A stretch of 38,525 bases of DNA, taken from NCBI GenBank assembly GCA_034696485.1, contig JAQIWT010000076.1, positions 1 to 38,525 of the forward strand. Reading direction: 5' to 3'. A program made the translations under genes and the position numbers. The notes below the pieces were generated by a model, which was not told where the DNA came from, searched no databases, and saw only the letters and a list, made by a program, of their open reading frames with translations. Source of the DNA: Isohypsibius dastychi (lineage: Eukaryota; Tardigrada; Eutardigrada; Parachela; Isohypsibiidae). Numbering within the stretch: the stretch's first letter is position 1; each line of letters opens with the position of its first letter. Positions 1-10,848 of the stretch are shown here, one piece after another.

Positions 1-3000
1 GCAAAGATTCAAGAACAAAGGCGGTGGGAGGGATCTCTGTTTATATCCAAATTCTGTCTGCAGAATTTTCCTCATAAATGTCATGTAATGTAGTAAAAAT
101 AACGCTCAGTATGGTCATAATTCAGAATATCCACTCACTTCATAAAGATGTGGTTGACACGATCCATCATCTACACCTCTCCAACCTTGCAAAAGAAACC
201 AGTCCAGTCTTTTCAACCTATCTGTACGAGATAGGCCGGTTGTATCAAGACAGTGTCTTCTTTTTTTATTATGGAAGTGCAAAGCAGCCGCCTTCTCGGC
301 TTCACGATCCTGGTGATCGTCAGTCGCTCCTGGAGGAGCAACGTTGCTCGCACCGCTCGCACTGCTTGAACCGCCTGAATTGCTTCCTGTGGCCACCTGT
401 TTTGCAATTCTTGCCGATTTTCGCGTTTCTTCTGATGCTGATGGGCGCACTCTTGGCGTTCCTGGGTCCTCAATCCTGCCCACTTGTTTCGGAAGCGTTC
501 GCTGAACGTGTTGCTTCATGCTCACAATATTAACATGGGCTTTCAGCAAAGCCATGAGGGATTTTAAGAAGCATGCCGCTTTCGGTTCGTATATGCAGGC
601 ATAGTGTTTTTTTCTTTCTTCAATGTCGTTTGTCATCTTTGGATAGATAGGTCCAGCTCTATTCAGCTGAAAATAGACGCAAAAGAAAGGACCACAGGCT
701 GAAATCGCAACCATTGGAATCACGGAATTCGGGGTCACGTTGTCTCCTTCGTAAAGATCGACCGGTTTCGGCATAACAGAGGCAAAAACTTCCCAGCTGT
801 TGTAACAGCTCGAAAGCTCGAAAAATCGGCTTCTCATCTGTGAATCCCCGTTTTTCTCAAACTTTTCCTTCATTCGTTTGCACTCAACAATTAATAGTGG
901 AAATCGTACACCAAAGTCTGATATGTCATGATTTTGTTTATTGACTGGACTTCCGACAGGTCCCTTTGCGATGATGCTCAAGCCTTGTTTCCCGGAGAAT
1001 TCATCGAACATGACCAAGGATGCGGAAACATCTATATAGCCTTTCTTTGTTCCAAGAGGTAGTTTCTGGAAACAAAGTGTTCTTACTCGCTTGTGATGAT
1101 GCCAGCGACGATGAAAGGTTGTGTGGCGAAGGAGGAGGGGGGGGGGGGGAGGGGGCGAGGAGCGATGCTATGAGAGCTTATAGGTTGTTAAGGTGGTCTG
1201 CGGGTCCATTTCGGCGATTTTGAGTCGCCAAATCATGGGACGTTTCCGGTAATCATGGCAAAGCTAGGTTTCTTGAAAACGAGCTGTTGCAGCTATTGAA
1301 CCAACTCGCGTGTAGCCGGCAGAAAGGTTTCCCTGGTTCCCGGTTTCCCTGGGAAACCTTTTTTGAGAAACCATTTGCAAGGTTTCCCTCCACACCAAAT
1401 CTTGGAGAAAGCGAATTCAAAACTGTCACCTACAATCTATTGTCAGAAACAATACAGATACTTGTCAATAGCTATAATAAGAATCTTGTCGTGCTGACGG
1501 TATACTGTACATGGATCCTGGTAGTATGTTTCAGAGGCTAATATACAGGAGGTACCTTGGCTTCGACTTTTACTGCTCTCGTTCATCTTCAGTGTATTAA
1601 AAATATTTTCCACGGTTAGCAAATCTCCCTTCAGTTTCAACACTTTCATAAAAGATCGACTGATAGAAAAACAAGTAAAGCTACATGCCAACGTGCGTGT
1701 CGCAATAAACGTGTGCTCTTCACATGGCTTTCCTCTCACTTTATACCAAGGGAAACCACGTAGGGAAACCTTGCAAATGGTTTCCCTCTCTCCCTATACA
1801 ATTAGGAAAACCAGATATGTACATCTTTTAGATGGTTTCCCTCTCACAAGTCAAAGAGTGATAGAGGATGCTTTGATCCGGATGGTATGGTGGCAATGAT
1901 CAGTAGTACCGCGGCAGATCTGTCGGTCTCTTTGATTGTGACCTCATTTATATCTGCCTCTTGCGGATTTGGAACTGTTTCCCTCGTACCTGGTTTCCCT
2001 GCAATTCTATTATTATTATATTCAATAGGGGGGGGGGGGGTGGGGGGACCATTTGCAAGGTTCCCTACCTGGTTTCCATCGTTATTCAATGGGAGGGAAA
2101 CCACTCAGAAGGTTTCCTCAACTGGTTTCCCTACCTGGTTTCCCTGATTCTATGGTGAGAGGGAAACCATTTGCAAGGTTTCCTTACCGGGTTTCCCTAC
2201 CTGGTTTCCCTTGTGATACAGTGGGAGAAAAACCATGTGAAAAGCACATGGTTCCAGTTTATTGCGGCACTCATGTTGGCATATAACCTTATTTGCTTGT
2301 TATCAGTGGATCTTTTTTTAAAGCGATACACCTAAAGGGAGATTGGCCGACTGTGGAAGACACCAAAATATACTGAAGATATACAAGAGCAGTTGAAGTC
2401 GAAGCCAAAGTAACTCCTATATCTTAGCTGCTAAAATATATAACCGTGAGCACGACAATATTCTTGTTATAGCTGTTGACAACTATCTGCATTGTTTCTG
2501 ACATGAATTGAAGCTGAGAATGTTTTGAAATAGTCTTCTCGAAGATTTGGTGTGGAGGGAAACCTTGCAAATGGTTTCCCAAGAAAGGGTTTCCCAGGGA
2601 AACCGGGAAACAGGGAAACCTTTCTGCCGGCTACACTCGCGCACTGCGGCGCGCGGGTAATCAGAGAGGCAGAGAGGAACCATAAACATAACTACCGTAT
2701 ATTCAATATTCACTCGGCAGAGATCTGTGCTAACTGGATCATGAAATATTCGATCATGGAATTTTGATGCCAAGGTATTGCAGTTTAAGCAATATCTAAT
2801 TTTACAGAACCTTTTCGGCTCTGTTTCCTGAGAAATTAAGCAAATATACGATTTCGAAATTTCAAGGCGAACGTTACTCTGTCTAAACAGTCTAAACGGA
2901 GGCACTGAGTTTCAAGAAATTTTTAATGTCGTCATAGTATGCGCGCACAGATGTTGTTGCCATGGAGCCGAAAAGGCACCATCGGTCATCTAACCAGAGA

Positions 3001-3632
3001 GCAATGATAACCAGAGGTAATCAACTAGAGAGCAATAATCAGCGTGTGGGGGGGGGGGGGGGCAGTTTTTTGGTTCACGAAGTCGGAGTAGTTAGACGTT
3101 GCGATCGAAGGAAAAAGCTGAGCCAAAGTCATTATTCTGGACATCGGTTCGAAATACTCGGCCATCAAATCGTCACTATGTTCTGTCAAAGGGCTCTCAC
3201 CTCGCCTTTCTCCATAATTGCTTTATTCTTCCGGATGTTCATGATATGTTCGGTGTTGAATGCAATTTCTTGTTCGCACTCGACGAGGAAAAACGGTTCT
3301 TGAAATGCGGATCTTATCAGTTCAGTCCAAATTATGACTAATGGCCTCTCCAGTTCTTTGATGTGTTCCGTTACTGTCTGACCAGCATACCAAGACTTTT
3401 GTCCCAAAATACAAGCTAAAGCTCCCTTTTTAGTGTAATGGTCGTTGGTAAAATATAGATGCTGATCTGTCAATGCCTGAAGCTTCGAATCCAACTTCCA
3501 CATCTTTTCCGCAGCTATAGATTTCAACATGGGGTCCAAACGATAATGTCTTCGCTCGTCGTCAATATCCATATGCAGATCGTCACATTTGCTGTTGAAT
3601 TCAGCTGGTAATTCATCACCTGCTTCACTCAT
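1..3632 (-). CDS. Two-domain protein with PD-(D/E)XK-like region, left paralogue (3' end off the window)
   Basis: Exons on the minus strand: 3632-3201, 1065-139 and 57 to the window edge. All junctions are GT-AG and phase 0, and exon lengths are multiples of three. Exon 1 (144 codons) encodes an unrecognised domain with conserved blocks LYFTND, ERPLVIIWTELIRS and EPFFLVE. Exon 2 (309 codons) contains IDVSASLVMF, then FPLLIVECKRM, then a helix with SQMRSRF, then GPFFCVYFQL. A conserved Asp followed by E-x-K on a hydrophobic strand, a downstream Gln-containing helix and a further strand is the layout of the PD-(D/E)XK nuclease fold. A Ser/Gly-rich linker follows, and RLKRLDWFLLQGWRGV lies near the C-terminus. 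The gene is the diverged, divergently transcribed partner of the gene at 6613-9512, with identical intron positions. Intron 1 (2135 bp) is filled by nested repeats. The nuclease assignment is an inference from pattern; a function is not known. Confidence 0.72.
1160..2790. mobile_element. Repeat family A, split by an inserted foldback element
   Basis: Flanking the insertion at 1311-2635 are two halves of a repeat that also occurs uninterrupted at about 19660-19940. The left half shares AAGGTGG, CTGCGGGTCC and AGACGTTT/GGGACGTTT blocks. The right half shares CAGAGAG, CAGAGAGGA, CCATAAACA and CGGCAGAGATCTGTGCT-type blocks. It lies in intron 1 of the left PD-(D/E)XK-like gene. The limits are approximate, and whether family A is itself a transposon or a duplicated host segment is unclear. 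Confidence 0.6.
1311..2635. mobile_element. Foldback element with GGTTTCCC-repeat arms and CTCGCG target duplication
   Basis: The ends are inverted copies: TGTAGCCGGCAGAAAGG on the left, its complement on the right. They are flanked by a direct 6-bp CTCGCG at 1305-1310 and 2636-2641 (7 bp if a shared A is counted). Arms of about 100 bp carry CCATTTGCAAGG and GGTTTCCC units in opposite orientations, and more units occur inside at about 1730-1850 and 1975-2230, with a 13-G run at 2028-2040. No transposase is encoded, so it is a non-autonomous element. Dada and IS3EU transposons are families with 6-7-bp duplications, but I see nothing that assigns it. Confidence 0.82.
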
Positions 3633-3686
3633 GGCACTCTTTCAAGCAACGTCGGAGATGGGATCCAGAAACTTGAATATTGAGTG

Positions 3687-3696
3687 CTATATATAG
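3687..3696 (-). promoter_or_regulatory. TATA box of the left PD-(D/E)XK-like gene
   Basis: The palindromic CTATATATAG reads as a canonical TATA box on the minus strand, with its first T 63 bp upstream of the ATG at 3632. The partner gene has the same arrangement at almost the same distance. Confidence 0.6.
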
Positions 3697-3699
3697 TGT

Positions 3700-6540
3700 G
3701 GGGTACTACAGTTCTTGGTATTGAGTAATTATTGACTTCAGTATTTACAACTTTTCGGTTGCACGCTGTAACTAAGCACGCCACCATGATGAAGTGACTT
3801 TTTGAAGGTTAAATTGATTCAGGTCAGACTTCCACCTGCGGCCAATCGTGGACACAAGAGAGCTGCAAAGCACGACGAAAGCTTCCTGACTTTGAATGTT
3901 CAGAGCGACGTACACCAAACCACGAAACCCCACAAGCGAAACGTGACTACGAAACGTGCCAGGCTGCTTGTCGCAGCCGGAATCACGACGTTCTCGTTAA
4001 CGCCAAGTTTTCAGCGAAGCTTAAAATTAATTTGTAAAATTCTGTCAGCAAGGGAAATCTGCTGGAGCGGTGCCTTGCGCGCGTTTTCGATCAACTAGTA
4101 GCAAGAATCACATCCTAAACCGATGGTTCTGTAGGATATCCCGCGACTCAACGGGAACAAAAAATGATATGCTGAGTATCAGTCATGCCCCTCGAAAAAT
4201 GGCAGGTTAGACCAGTCAGGGATCCGAGGATCTCCACCAACAGTGAAGAAGCAATTCTTTGGCTTTAAAATCGATGAGCTACAGAACCACCGGAATTTTC
4301 AGAAAAATTGCTTGTGCAGGGAAGGCAGTCTCGCTGGCAGGGTCAGGCTCGGACTGCGTTTTCGAGGGGAGTGGACCAGTTTCGATTTTTCTGTTACTCG
4401 AGATACTCGTTGATCTTCGGGAGATCGTGAAAAGCCGTATGGTAGAAAAACAGGGCTTTCGGAAAGAATGAAGTACAAAATGATGTCGTCTTCTGGTGAA
4501 AAAAACTAAGGATTCTCGTTTTGGTACCAGGCTATGCCCGAATGCCCTGTACGTCACATTGTTCTATGTGGGAAGCACTGTACGTACTGCTGTTCATAAT
4601 TCCCAAACAAAACAGATGAAAAGCAGCTCCGAATTCAAAAAAGTACAAGAGAAAAGGAAAAAAACAGTGGTTCAGAACGTCCGTAGAAGTCGAGTGGGAA
4701 CAAGAGGCGAGACAAAGAAAGTCTCCTGTGCCATTTAAAAGATATTATAATACATGCCGAATGTGAGGCTGGCCGCCGAAATTCTATCCTGCATTTCTAT
4801 TCACCCGGAGGTCAGTGGCACGCTCTTTCCTTTCTTCCACGCCGCCATATTTTTCTTCAACTCCACAACACTATCTACAGCAACATTACTGTAGTACAGC
4901 AACAGGTCTTTGACCGTCTTGGCTCGCTTTGACGTGATAATATTTTGATTATTCTGGTCAACGAAGAACGATCCACCTCTTCATACAACTGCGATGAGCT
5001 CGTATTTCCAGTCCACTTAATAGAAATCAGCTTGACTAACTGATTTCCAGTGCTGTGAGATTACTCACGGCCACGCTGTTAACCAACGAAACCATGGCGG
5101 AGCACTTCGGGTTGAGAATGGCAAATAGCTACTAGGCCGACATTTGCAGGGATCCGATCACCATCTACATTCCATCCAGCACAATGGAGTCAGTTTCACA
5201 ACCAGGAAATACAACCTTACTATCCCTTTGCACAATGGGGATTCATTTTTGGTTAATAGGCAGTCAAGATGACTAGATTGTTGCGTCACCTCGCGAAGAT
5301 TCTGTTTCGATCCGTAATTCGGATAAGTGCGGCCACTTTGTCGATACCTTAGAAGCATAGACCACTCGGCATCCGGAAATACCGGAGCTTGAGTCGATGT
5401 TGGTGACTGCGAAACTGAAGCCGTTCTTTGTTCGATGACAACATATTGAGCGTCCGGCTAGATCTGGATCTCAGTCCGGTTCGAGAGTGAACGTCCACCA
5501 GATCGCCACCGAACACTACGCTGGATAATACCGAATAGTTCTGAAGTTATTTGGTTCGTCAGTTATCAAGTACGTCATGGCCCAGCATACACTGACACGC
5601 CAACAATGCGGTTGTTTATTGTTCTTCATACCTCAAACAACGTGACTGGAAATTTCGGTGATGGAGAATCCATCTCTTCCGATTGTCTCCATTACTGAGT
5701 TTACTTCTTCCCTGTGCCACTGGCCTCCTACTTTCGGTGCTCACGGCTGATGAACAGTTTGATTTCTGTTTAGAAGAAACTGAGTAAAACCTGAGGGTTC
5801 GGTGATTATGCAAGGTAACCAGAATAGCTCGGGCTACTTCAGTTGTTGCGCTGGAGGTTACCCTTATATCCAAGACTTTGGAGATTGTTGAATTCAGTGT
5901 TCACGAGTGGAAGAAAAAGTAATACCGTCGACATCGACGCTTATTGCTATTACGTAGTGTACTTCGCGGTGCTTCATTCGGTTTTGCATGGCCGGAAACA
6001 GTGGATTTAGGATCGAGCGAGATCTTTGGCACGGTTGTTGGTTAATTCGCATGGACGGCGGAATATCGCGCGTAACACATCACAGGATTACTCTGTCTAC
6101 GAAAGCATCTTCGTGCTCGTTGATTGATTGAATTGATTCATAGCGGATGTCTGCGAAAGTTTCCAATAAGGCTGATTGGCCCAAAGCATTAGCGAATTTT
6201 GTTCCGGTGGAATAATATAGGGTTGATTGACACATGTGAAGGAATACTCCAGGTAGAAGGTTTGGCTCAACTGATCTTGAATCCAATCTTTCTGGTCATG
6301 CAGTAATCCACGTGTGCAGGTACCAGGAATTACCCTTCTGACTCCTATTCGTACCCTAGAGCTACCTGTAACTCGAGATGCTCATGACAAGGTTAACTTC
6401 TAGCCTTTGGAAACTGAGGATCAATCAAGCCTTTAGAAACTTGTTTTCTGTTTGTCGGTTGTTTTCCTCTGAAGTTGGTTTATCTCTCGGCAACAAACGA
6501 GACAAGAGTACCCATTCATTCATTCAATTGCTCTCACATC
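3700..6540. other. 2.8-kb divergent intergenic region
   Basis: This lies between the two TATA boxes of the head-to-head paralogues. It contains only short open frames without recognisable domains. A plus-strand frame at about 5150-5440 is interrupted by just two stops and might be a decayed coding fragment, but I cannot name it. Confidence 0.4.
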
Positions 6541-6547
6541 CGGCGTC

Positions 6548-6554
6548 TATATAG
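6548..6554 (+). promoter_or_regulatory. TATA box of the right PD-(D/E)XK-like gene
   Basis: TATATAG begins 65 bp upstream of the ATG at 6613. Typical TATA-to-start spacing would place transcription initiation near 6575-6585 and give a very short 5' leader. The match to the paralogue supports both start codons. Confidence 0.6.
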
Positions 6555-6612
6555 AACATCACTGTCTCGTAAAGAAGACCTGTAGTATCTGAGTACGCGT
6601 ATTTCTAGCTTC

Positions 6613-9512
6613 ATGGCCTTGAATGGTGACGACACGCTCAGCCCATGCGTAGAGAGCATTTCCCTCAGTGGAGCACATTACCAAGAAAATGGTGTCGAAG
6701 AAATAGTGAGGAATGTCGTAAACGCCCAAGTATTGAGTTTGGAGATTCAAGCAGTTACTGATGAGAATATTCGCCCACAAAAAGAGTTGTACTTCTCGGA
6801 CGAAGCTTCGTTGTCTCTGTGGGGGCCCAAAGTATGGTTTGCTTCTCAATCTGTTTCAGACCATGAGGACCAGGATGAAAGACCGTTGGTACTTGTTTGG
6901 GAGGAAATCATGAGGTCTTGCTTCCCGGAGCCATTCTTCCTGGTCGAAGCCGAAAAAGTGCTTGGGTTCAACGAGAAGAGTGTAAAATCGGCACATTTTC
7001 TACAACCAGTGGTCGAAAAAGAAGAAGGAGAAGAAGAAGAAGAAGAAGAAGAAGAAGAAGAAGAAGAAGAAGAAGAAGAAGGAGTAGAAGAAGAAGAAGA
7101 AGGAGCAGAAGAAGATGTTTTCAACCCCGTGTGCGTCACTGGCGTGGATAACTCACCCGGAGCAAGAGGAGCCAAGAACAGGCAACCAACAATTGGTAAA
7201 CAAAACACTGGAATTCCACAGGGAACATCAGGAAATATAACACGAGAAAAGGTAAGAAGAGAAGAAGATAACAAGGGAAAACTAGAAAATTAAAAAAAAA
7301 ACTCGATCCGAAGCCCCTTTTTCGGGCACCTCACAATCGGTGGGTGTGGGTGGGCCGTGGGTGGGTCCACGTGGGTGCGTGGACCAGTGGGCGGGCGTGG
7401 GTGGGCGTGGGTGGGTGGCCCACGGAATTAGACTTTGGGCGTTCGTGGGTCTGGGTGGGTGGACAGAGGTGGGTGAACGTGGGAGAGAAACAAAGTGTGG
7501 TTTTCTACAAGTACAAGTAAGTACATGTGAGTTGGAGAAATCAAGATGACGAAGGTGATAAAATGATTGATGAACTTCGCCTAGTTACTCATGTGATGAG
7601 TCTCACTTCAGCTGATTGTTCGTTTGATGTCGCGGATTACAATTGAATTCTGTAGCATGAAAAACAGCTTTTGGGACAACTGCACTGCAATAAGATTCGG
7701 GCAGTCAAAGTAGGATTGCCAAACTCCACAGTAAAGCAGTAATGATAGTCTCGCAATTTAATCTGCTTGGAATGAATTCTAGCAATTTGAGTTTTGTTGT
7801 TTTTCGTTTTTGTTGTTGTGCACGTAGCTCTACTGGGAGCCTTTACACCAGTAACTTTAGGGGCTTTATTTCGATTATTGCTACTTAACTTTCAGTGATG
7901 AATAAGTTCATGATGCTTTCAGTTAATATTCTCCTCAAAACAAATATGCTACGCTCAACTCTTTCGCCCACCCAGGCCCACCCATACCCACAGTCTTTCA
8001 CCCACCCACGCCCGCCCACCGCCCACTGTTGCCACAAGTTTTATTCTTTGGGGCACCCACTTACGCCCACCCACCCAAGGCTGCCCACACCCACCCACGC
8101 CCACCCACTCACGGCCCACCCACGCCCACCGATTACAAGGTGCCCCTTTTTCACTTCTGCTTGTTTCATTTCGCGGGGTCTTGTTCAATGCAATGTATTG
8201 GGTAAATAACGTAACACACTCCACATGCCTTTGGCAACGTTTACAGATTACAATTCTGCTACCGGCGAACTTTTGTTCATGTTATGGCCGGCTACAAGCG
8301 CTCGCTATTTCCGTGGCGTCAGTGCTTCCAGCTGGTTGGCGGCCTCGTCCTCCATTTGGCAGTCCTGAGAAGATGACAAACCAAGTTCATTTTTGTTTGA
8401 CAGGACTCAAAACGAATTGCCAAGAAGGCGAATCTTGATGTATCTGTTTCCCTGGTTGTCTTCCATCCAGATTATGTTAATCATATAACTCAGCAAGGTA
8501 CGGGAAAGGTGACGCACTTTCCGACTCAAAAAGACGAGAACCCCAATTGCCTGTCAAAGACTTGTGGAATGAGATTTCCCTTGATCATTGTGGAAGCAAA
8601 GAGAATGGGAGATTTTGGCAAAGTAAAGAAATTCAAACTTGCAGACCAACAGGTCAGAAAAAGATTTGCGATTCACGAGAATAGCTACCGCACCTGGGCA
8701 TGGCAAAACGCCAAAATGACGGAAAACGGAATTGATCAAACAACGCAAAACTGTTACGTTCCAATCATCGTTATTTTGACGTTTGGACCATTCTTCTGTA
8801 CTTACTTCCAACTGAACCAATATGGAACAATTTATCCAGTTGAACTACCCAAAGATAGCCTGGACGAACCGACGATAAGAAAAATGTTTGCTTGCGTCTA
8901 CGAAGAGAAGCCTGCCATTTTCTTGAAATGTTTGATGGGTCTGGTCAAGTGCCACATCGATATGGAAAAGATGCAACTGCATCTGCTCGAAACGCTTAGC
9001 TTTACAGCAGCCGTTCGGCGCACGGGTTCGAATACCCCCGGAAGCATTTCAAAAAAAGATCGGATAATCCGGGAAAAAAATAATGCTAGAGTTTTGGACG
9101 GTCGGTTACGAGTAGACTGCTCCCGAATCTGTAGTCCGCTGGGAAGATTGAAACGTTTGGATCAGTTTTTGATCTTGGGATGGAAATCAGTCAACCTTGA
9201 GGACACGGAGCCACATCTGTACCCGGTGAGTCATTTCTGTTGTTACTGACCGGTGGCGGTGTTGCTGCTACTTAGTTAGCTACCTAGAGAACTATCCCTG
9301 GATTCTCTATGGCATCATGGCTCGAAATTTGAATTTGTGTTGTGTTTCTTTAGCACACCCCCCACCAGTGCACACCGGATATAAGCGAAAAATCGAAACG
9401 ACAATCGAAATTCGCGAAACGTTTCAATGGTCTGCGAAAGTTCGAGTTGTTGGAACCACTTCGTCGATTTTCGAAGCCCAGGACCGCGACGTTTGTTGTC
9501 CACCCTAATTAA
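6613..9512 (+). CDS. Two-domain protein with PD-(D/E)XK-like region, right paralogue (complete)
   Basis: Exons are 6613-7251, 8404-9225 and 9354-9512 (213 + 274 + 52 residues, TAA stop), all introns GT-AG and phase 0. Exon 1 shares LYFSDEAS, ERPLVLVWEEIMRS and EPFFLVEAE with the left paralogue, then adds a run of glutamates encoded by a GAA/GAG microsatellite. Exon 2 carries LDVSVSLVVF (Asp about residue 225), FPLIIVEAKRM (Glu277-x-Lys279), DQQVRKRF, GPFFCTYFQLNQ and RLKRLDQFLILGWKSV. The Asp sits at exon-2 position 12 in both paralogues. Exon 3 is basic (many Lys and Arg). The D...ExK plus Q-helix layout fits the PD-(D/E)XK superfamily, but I cannot match it to a named family. No signal peptide or membrane segment is evident. 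The start was chosen because a TATA box lies 65 bp upstream and the matching ATG in the paralogue has the same spacing. Confidence 0.75.
7021..7110 (+). repeat. In-frame GAA/GAG microsatellite (glutamate tract)
   Basis: Roughly 30 GAA/GAG/GGA codons in a row in exon 1 of the right PD-(D/E)XK-like gene encode an acidic linker just after the EPFFLVE domain. The left paralogue has no such tract at the same place, so it is a lineage-specific expansion. Confidence 0.9.
7324..8146. mobile_element. Foldback element with GTGGGTGGGC-repeat arms
   Basis: The left arm (about 7324-7490) is a degenerate tandem of GTGGGTGGGC units; the right arm (about 7968-8146) is the complementary CCCACCCACGCC tandem. 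The ends match as inverted repeats: GGGCACCT, then AATCGGTGGG. The direct repeat GCCCCTTTTTC flanks it at 7313-7323 and 8142-8152. Because it overlaps the terminal GCCC, the target duplication is 7-11 bp. It sits in intron 1 of the right PD-(D/E)XK-like gene. No transposase is seen. The G-rich arm could form G-quadruplexes when single-stranded. Confidence 0.78.
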
Positions 9513-9786
9513 TTCGTATTGCGCACGTAATTTAAGAAGTTCATGGAATGCGTTTGTCCGAGATATTCACTATTGTACCATTGTATTATTGTGTTATTGT
9601 ACTATTATTTCTTGCGTTTTTCCCCGGATTAAAAAAATCTAACGCAAATGAATAATTGGTACTGCATTCAGTCTGCTACGCAACGCAATCAAAGCCCGTC
9701 CCTGTCTGTTATGAGTACTTATCGTCATTATATATTCTTCTACTTAAAAGTGAATTCTGAAACTGTTCAAGAAAATCCAAAATGTC

Positions 9787-10403
9787 ATCGCAGCTCGAAG
9801 TAGAATTAGAGATAGACAACCTTAAAGAGACAAGTAAGACGCCCCACTTCGGTTTGGTTGTTCAGCCAGTAACTGAACCAATGACGCATTTTTGAATTTG
9901 GATTCGAATTCTTTTTCTTTGAAAAAATGTTTCCAATTCCAGGAAAGCGGGGCACTACAGTACTCCTGATACCGCTCGTCCCCAAACTCGGCAGACAACT
10001 CGACAAAATCATTTCGTCGAGGAATCCGATACTTTAGTGGAACGAGAATCTGCTCTTCGTAAGCGTGGCCGATCTGCCAAATCATCCGCACAGAAGAAAA
10101 CCAAAGTCTCACCGAAGCTGAATCGGATTGCCGAATTCGGGAACAAGCTTCACGATTGCGAGCAGCGATATTCCCGATAATTTCAACTTCGTCAACATCG
10201 CTATTCCCATCCCAAAGTCTGGCGATATGGAGGGTATGCATGGAAAGTCATCTACATGGCCTCGGTCATCTTTCCCATCGCCCACGGAGCAATTAAAAAA
10301 TTCAACCCGTATGAACCAGCAAATTTTCTAAGGCTGGCCGAGGTGGCAGTTGGATGTGAAGTTGGAGGTTGCTGTGGGGACTTTTGTTTGAGAGCAAATT
10401 GTG
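9787..10403 (+). pseudogene. Unrecognised coding-like region with one in-frame TAA
   Basis: An ATG at 9784-9787 opens a short exon (MSSQLEVELEIDNLKET) ending at a GTAAGA donor. After an acceptor near 9953, a long open frame runs through a Ser/Thr/Arg-rich part (QTRQTTRQNHF, RKRGRSAKSS) to a single TAA near 10160. It then continues in the same frame through a hydrophobic segment (WKVIYMASVIFPIAHG) and a Cys-rich tail (CEVGGCCGDFC) to a stop near 10403. Joining the first exon to the second needs one extra base. This could be a small membrane-anchored protein gene that has decayed, or one carrying sequence errors. Family not recognised. Confidence 0.4.
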
Positions 10404-10462
10404 GAATATACTGAACTGAATCCAGCGTTAGATGATATACATATATGCTATGGCATACGTTG

Positions 10463-10521
10463 CTTGTAGATGGCTGTCGCTGCTAGCAGCTGCCTCTCGC
10501 TGCTTGTAGATGGCTGTCGCT
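10463..10521. repeat. Two-copy direct repeat
   Basis: GCTTGTAGATGGCTGTCGCT occurs twice, about 38 bp apart, upstream of the calpain gene. Confidence 0.8.
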
Positions 10522-10848
10522 TATATACAAACAGCGACAAATTCGTAGAAGTGTGTGCGGATCGTGCCATATCCGGGGGGGGGGGGTGAACGAACCAGTC
10601 ACACCCATGTGCGGAATACGTGAGGAATGAATTGTGTCAGATTTGAATTCAGTTTCGACAGGGGAGCTGCTATTAAGGGATACAACACTGCCACGTTGCC
10701 TTGGTCCCCATCACGCCAACTGATCGGCTCCTGTACACAGTGCACATTCACTTCTTTCGGTTGTTTAGAGAATCTGCATGAAGCAGTCATCTTTTACGTG
10801 GTGATGGAAGTCATAACAAGTTTATGCAGCAAGAATACTAAACCGCAG

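Noticed and set aside
1311-2635. GGTTTCCC repeats as telomeric or interstitial telomere sequence
   Set aside because: Units are degenerate, in both orientations and bounded by inverted ends with a target duplication.
4259-4738. Basic open frames on both strands between the paralogues
   Set aside because: No splice context, no domain, and comparable frames occur on the opposite strand.
6846-7274. Minus-strand serine-rich open frame opposite the glutamate tract
   Set aside because: It is the complement of the GAA microsatellite in a well-supported plus-strand exon.
7340-8224. Open frames across the GTGGG / CCCAC arrays
   Set aside because: Low-complexity tandem DNA stays open by composition; the region is an intron containing a foldback.
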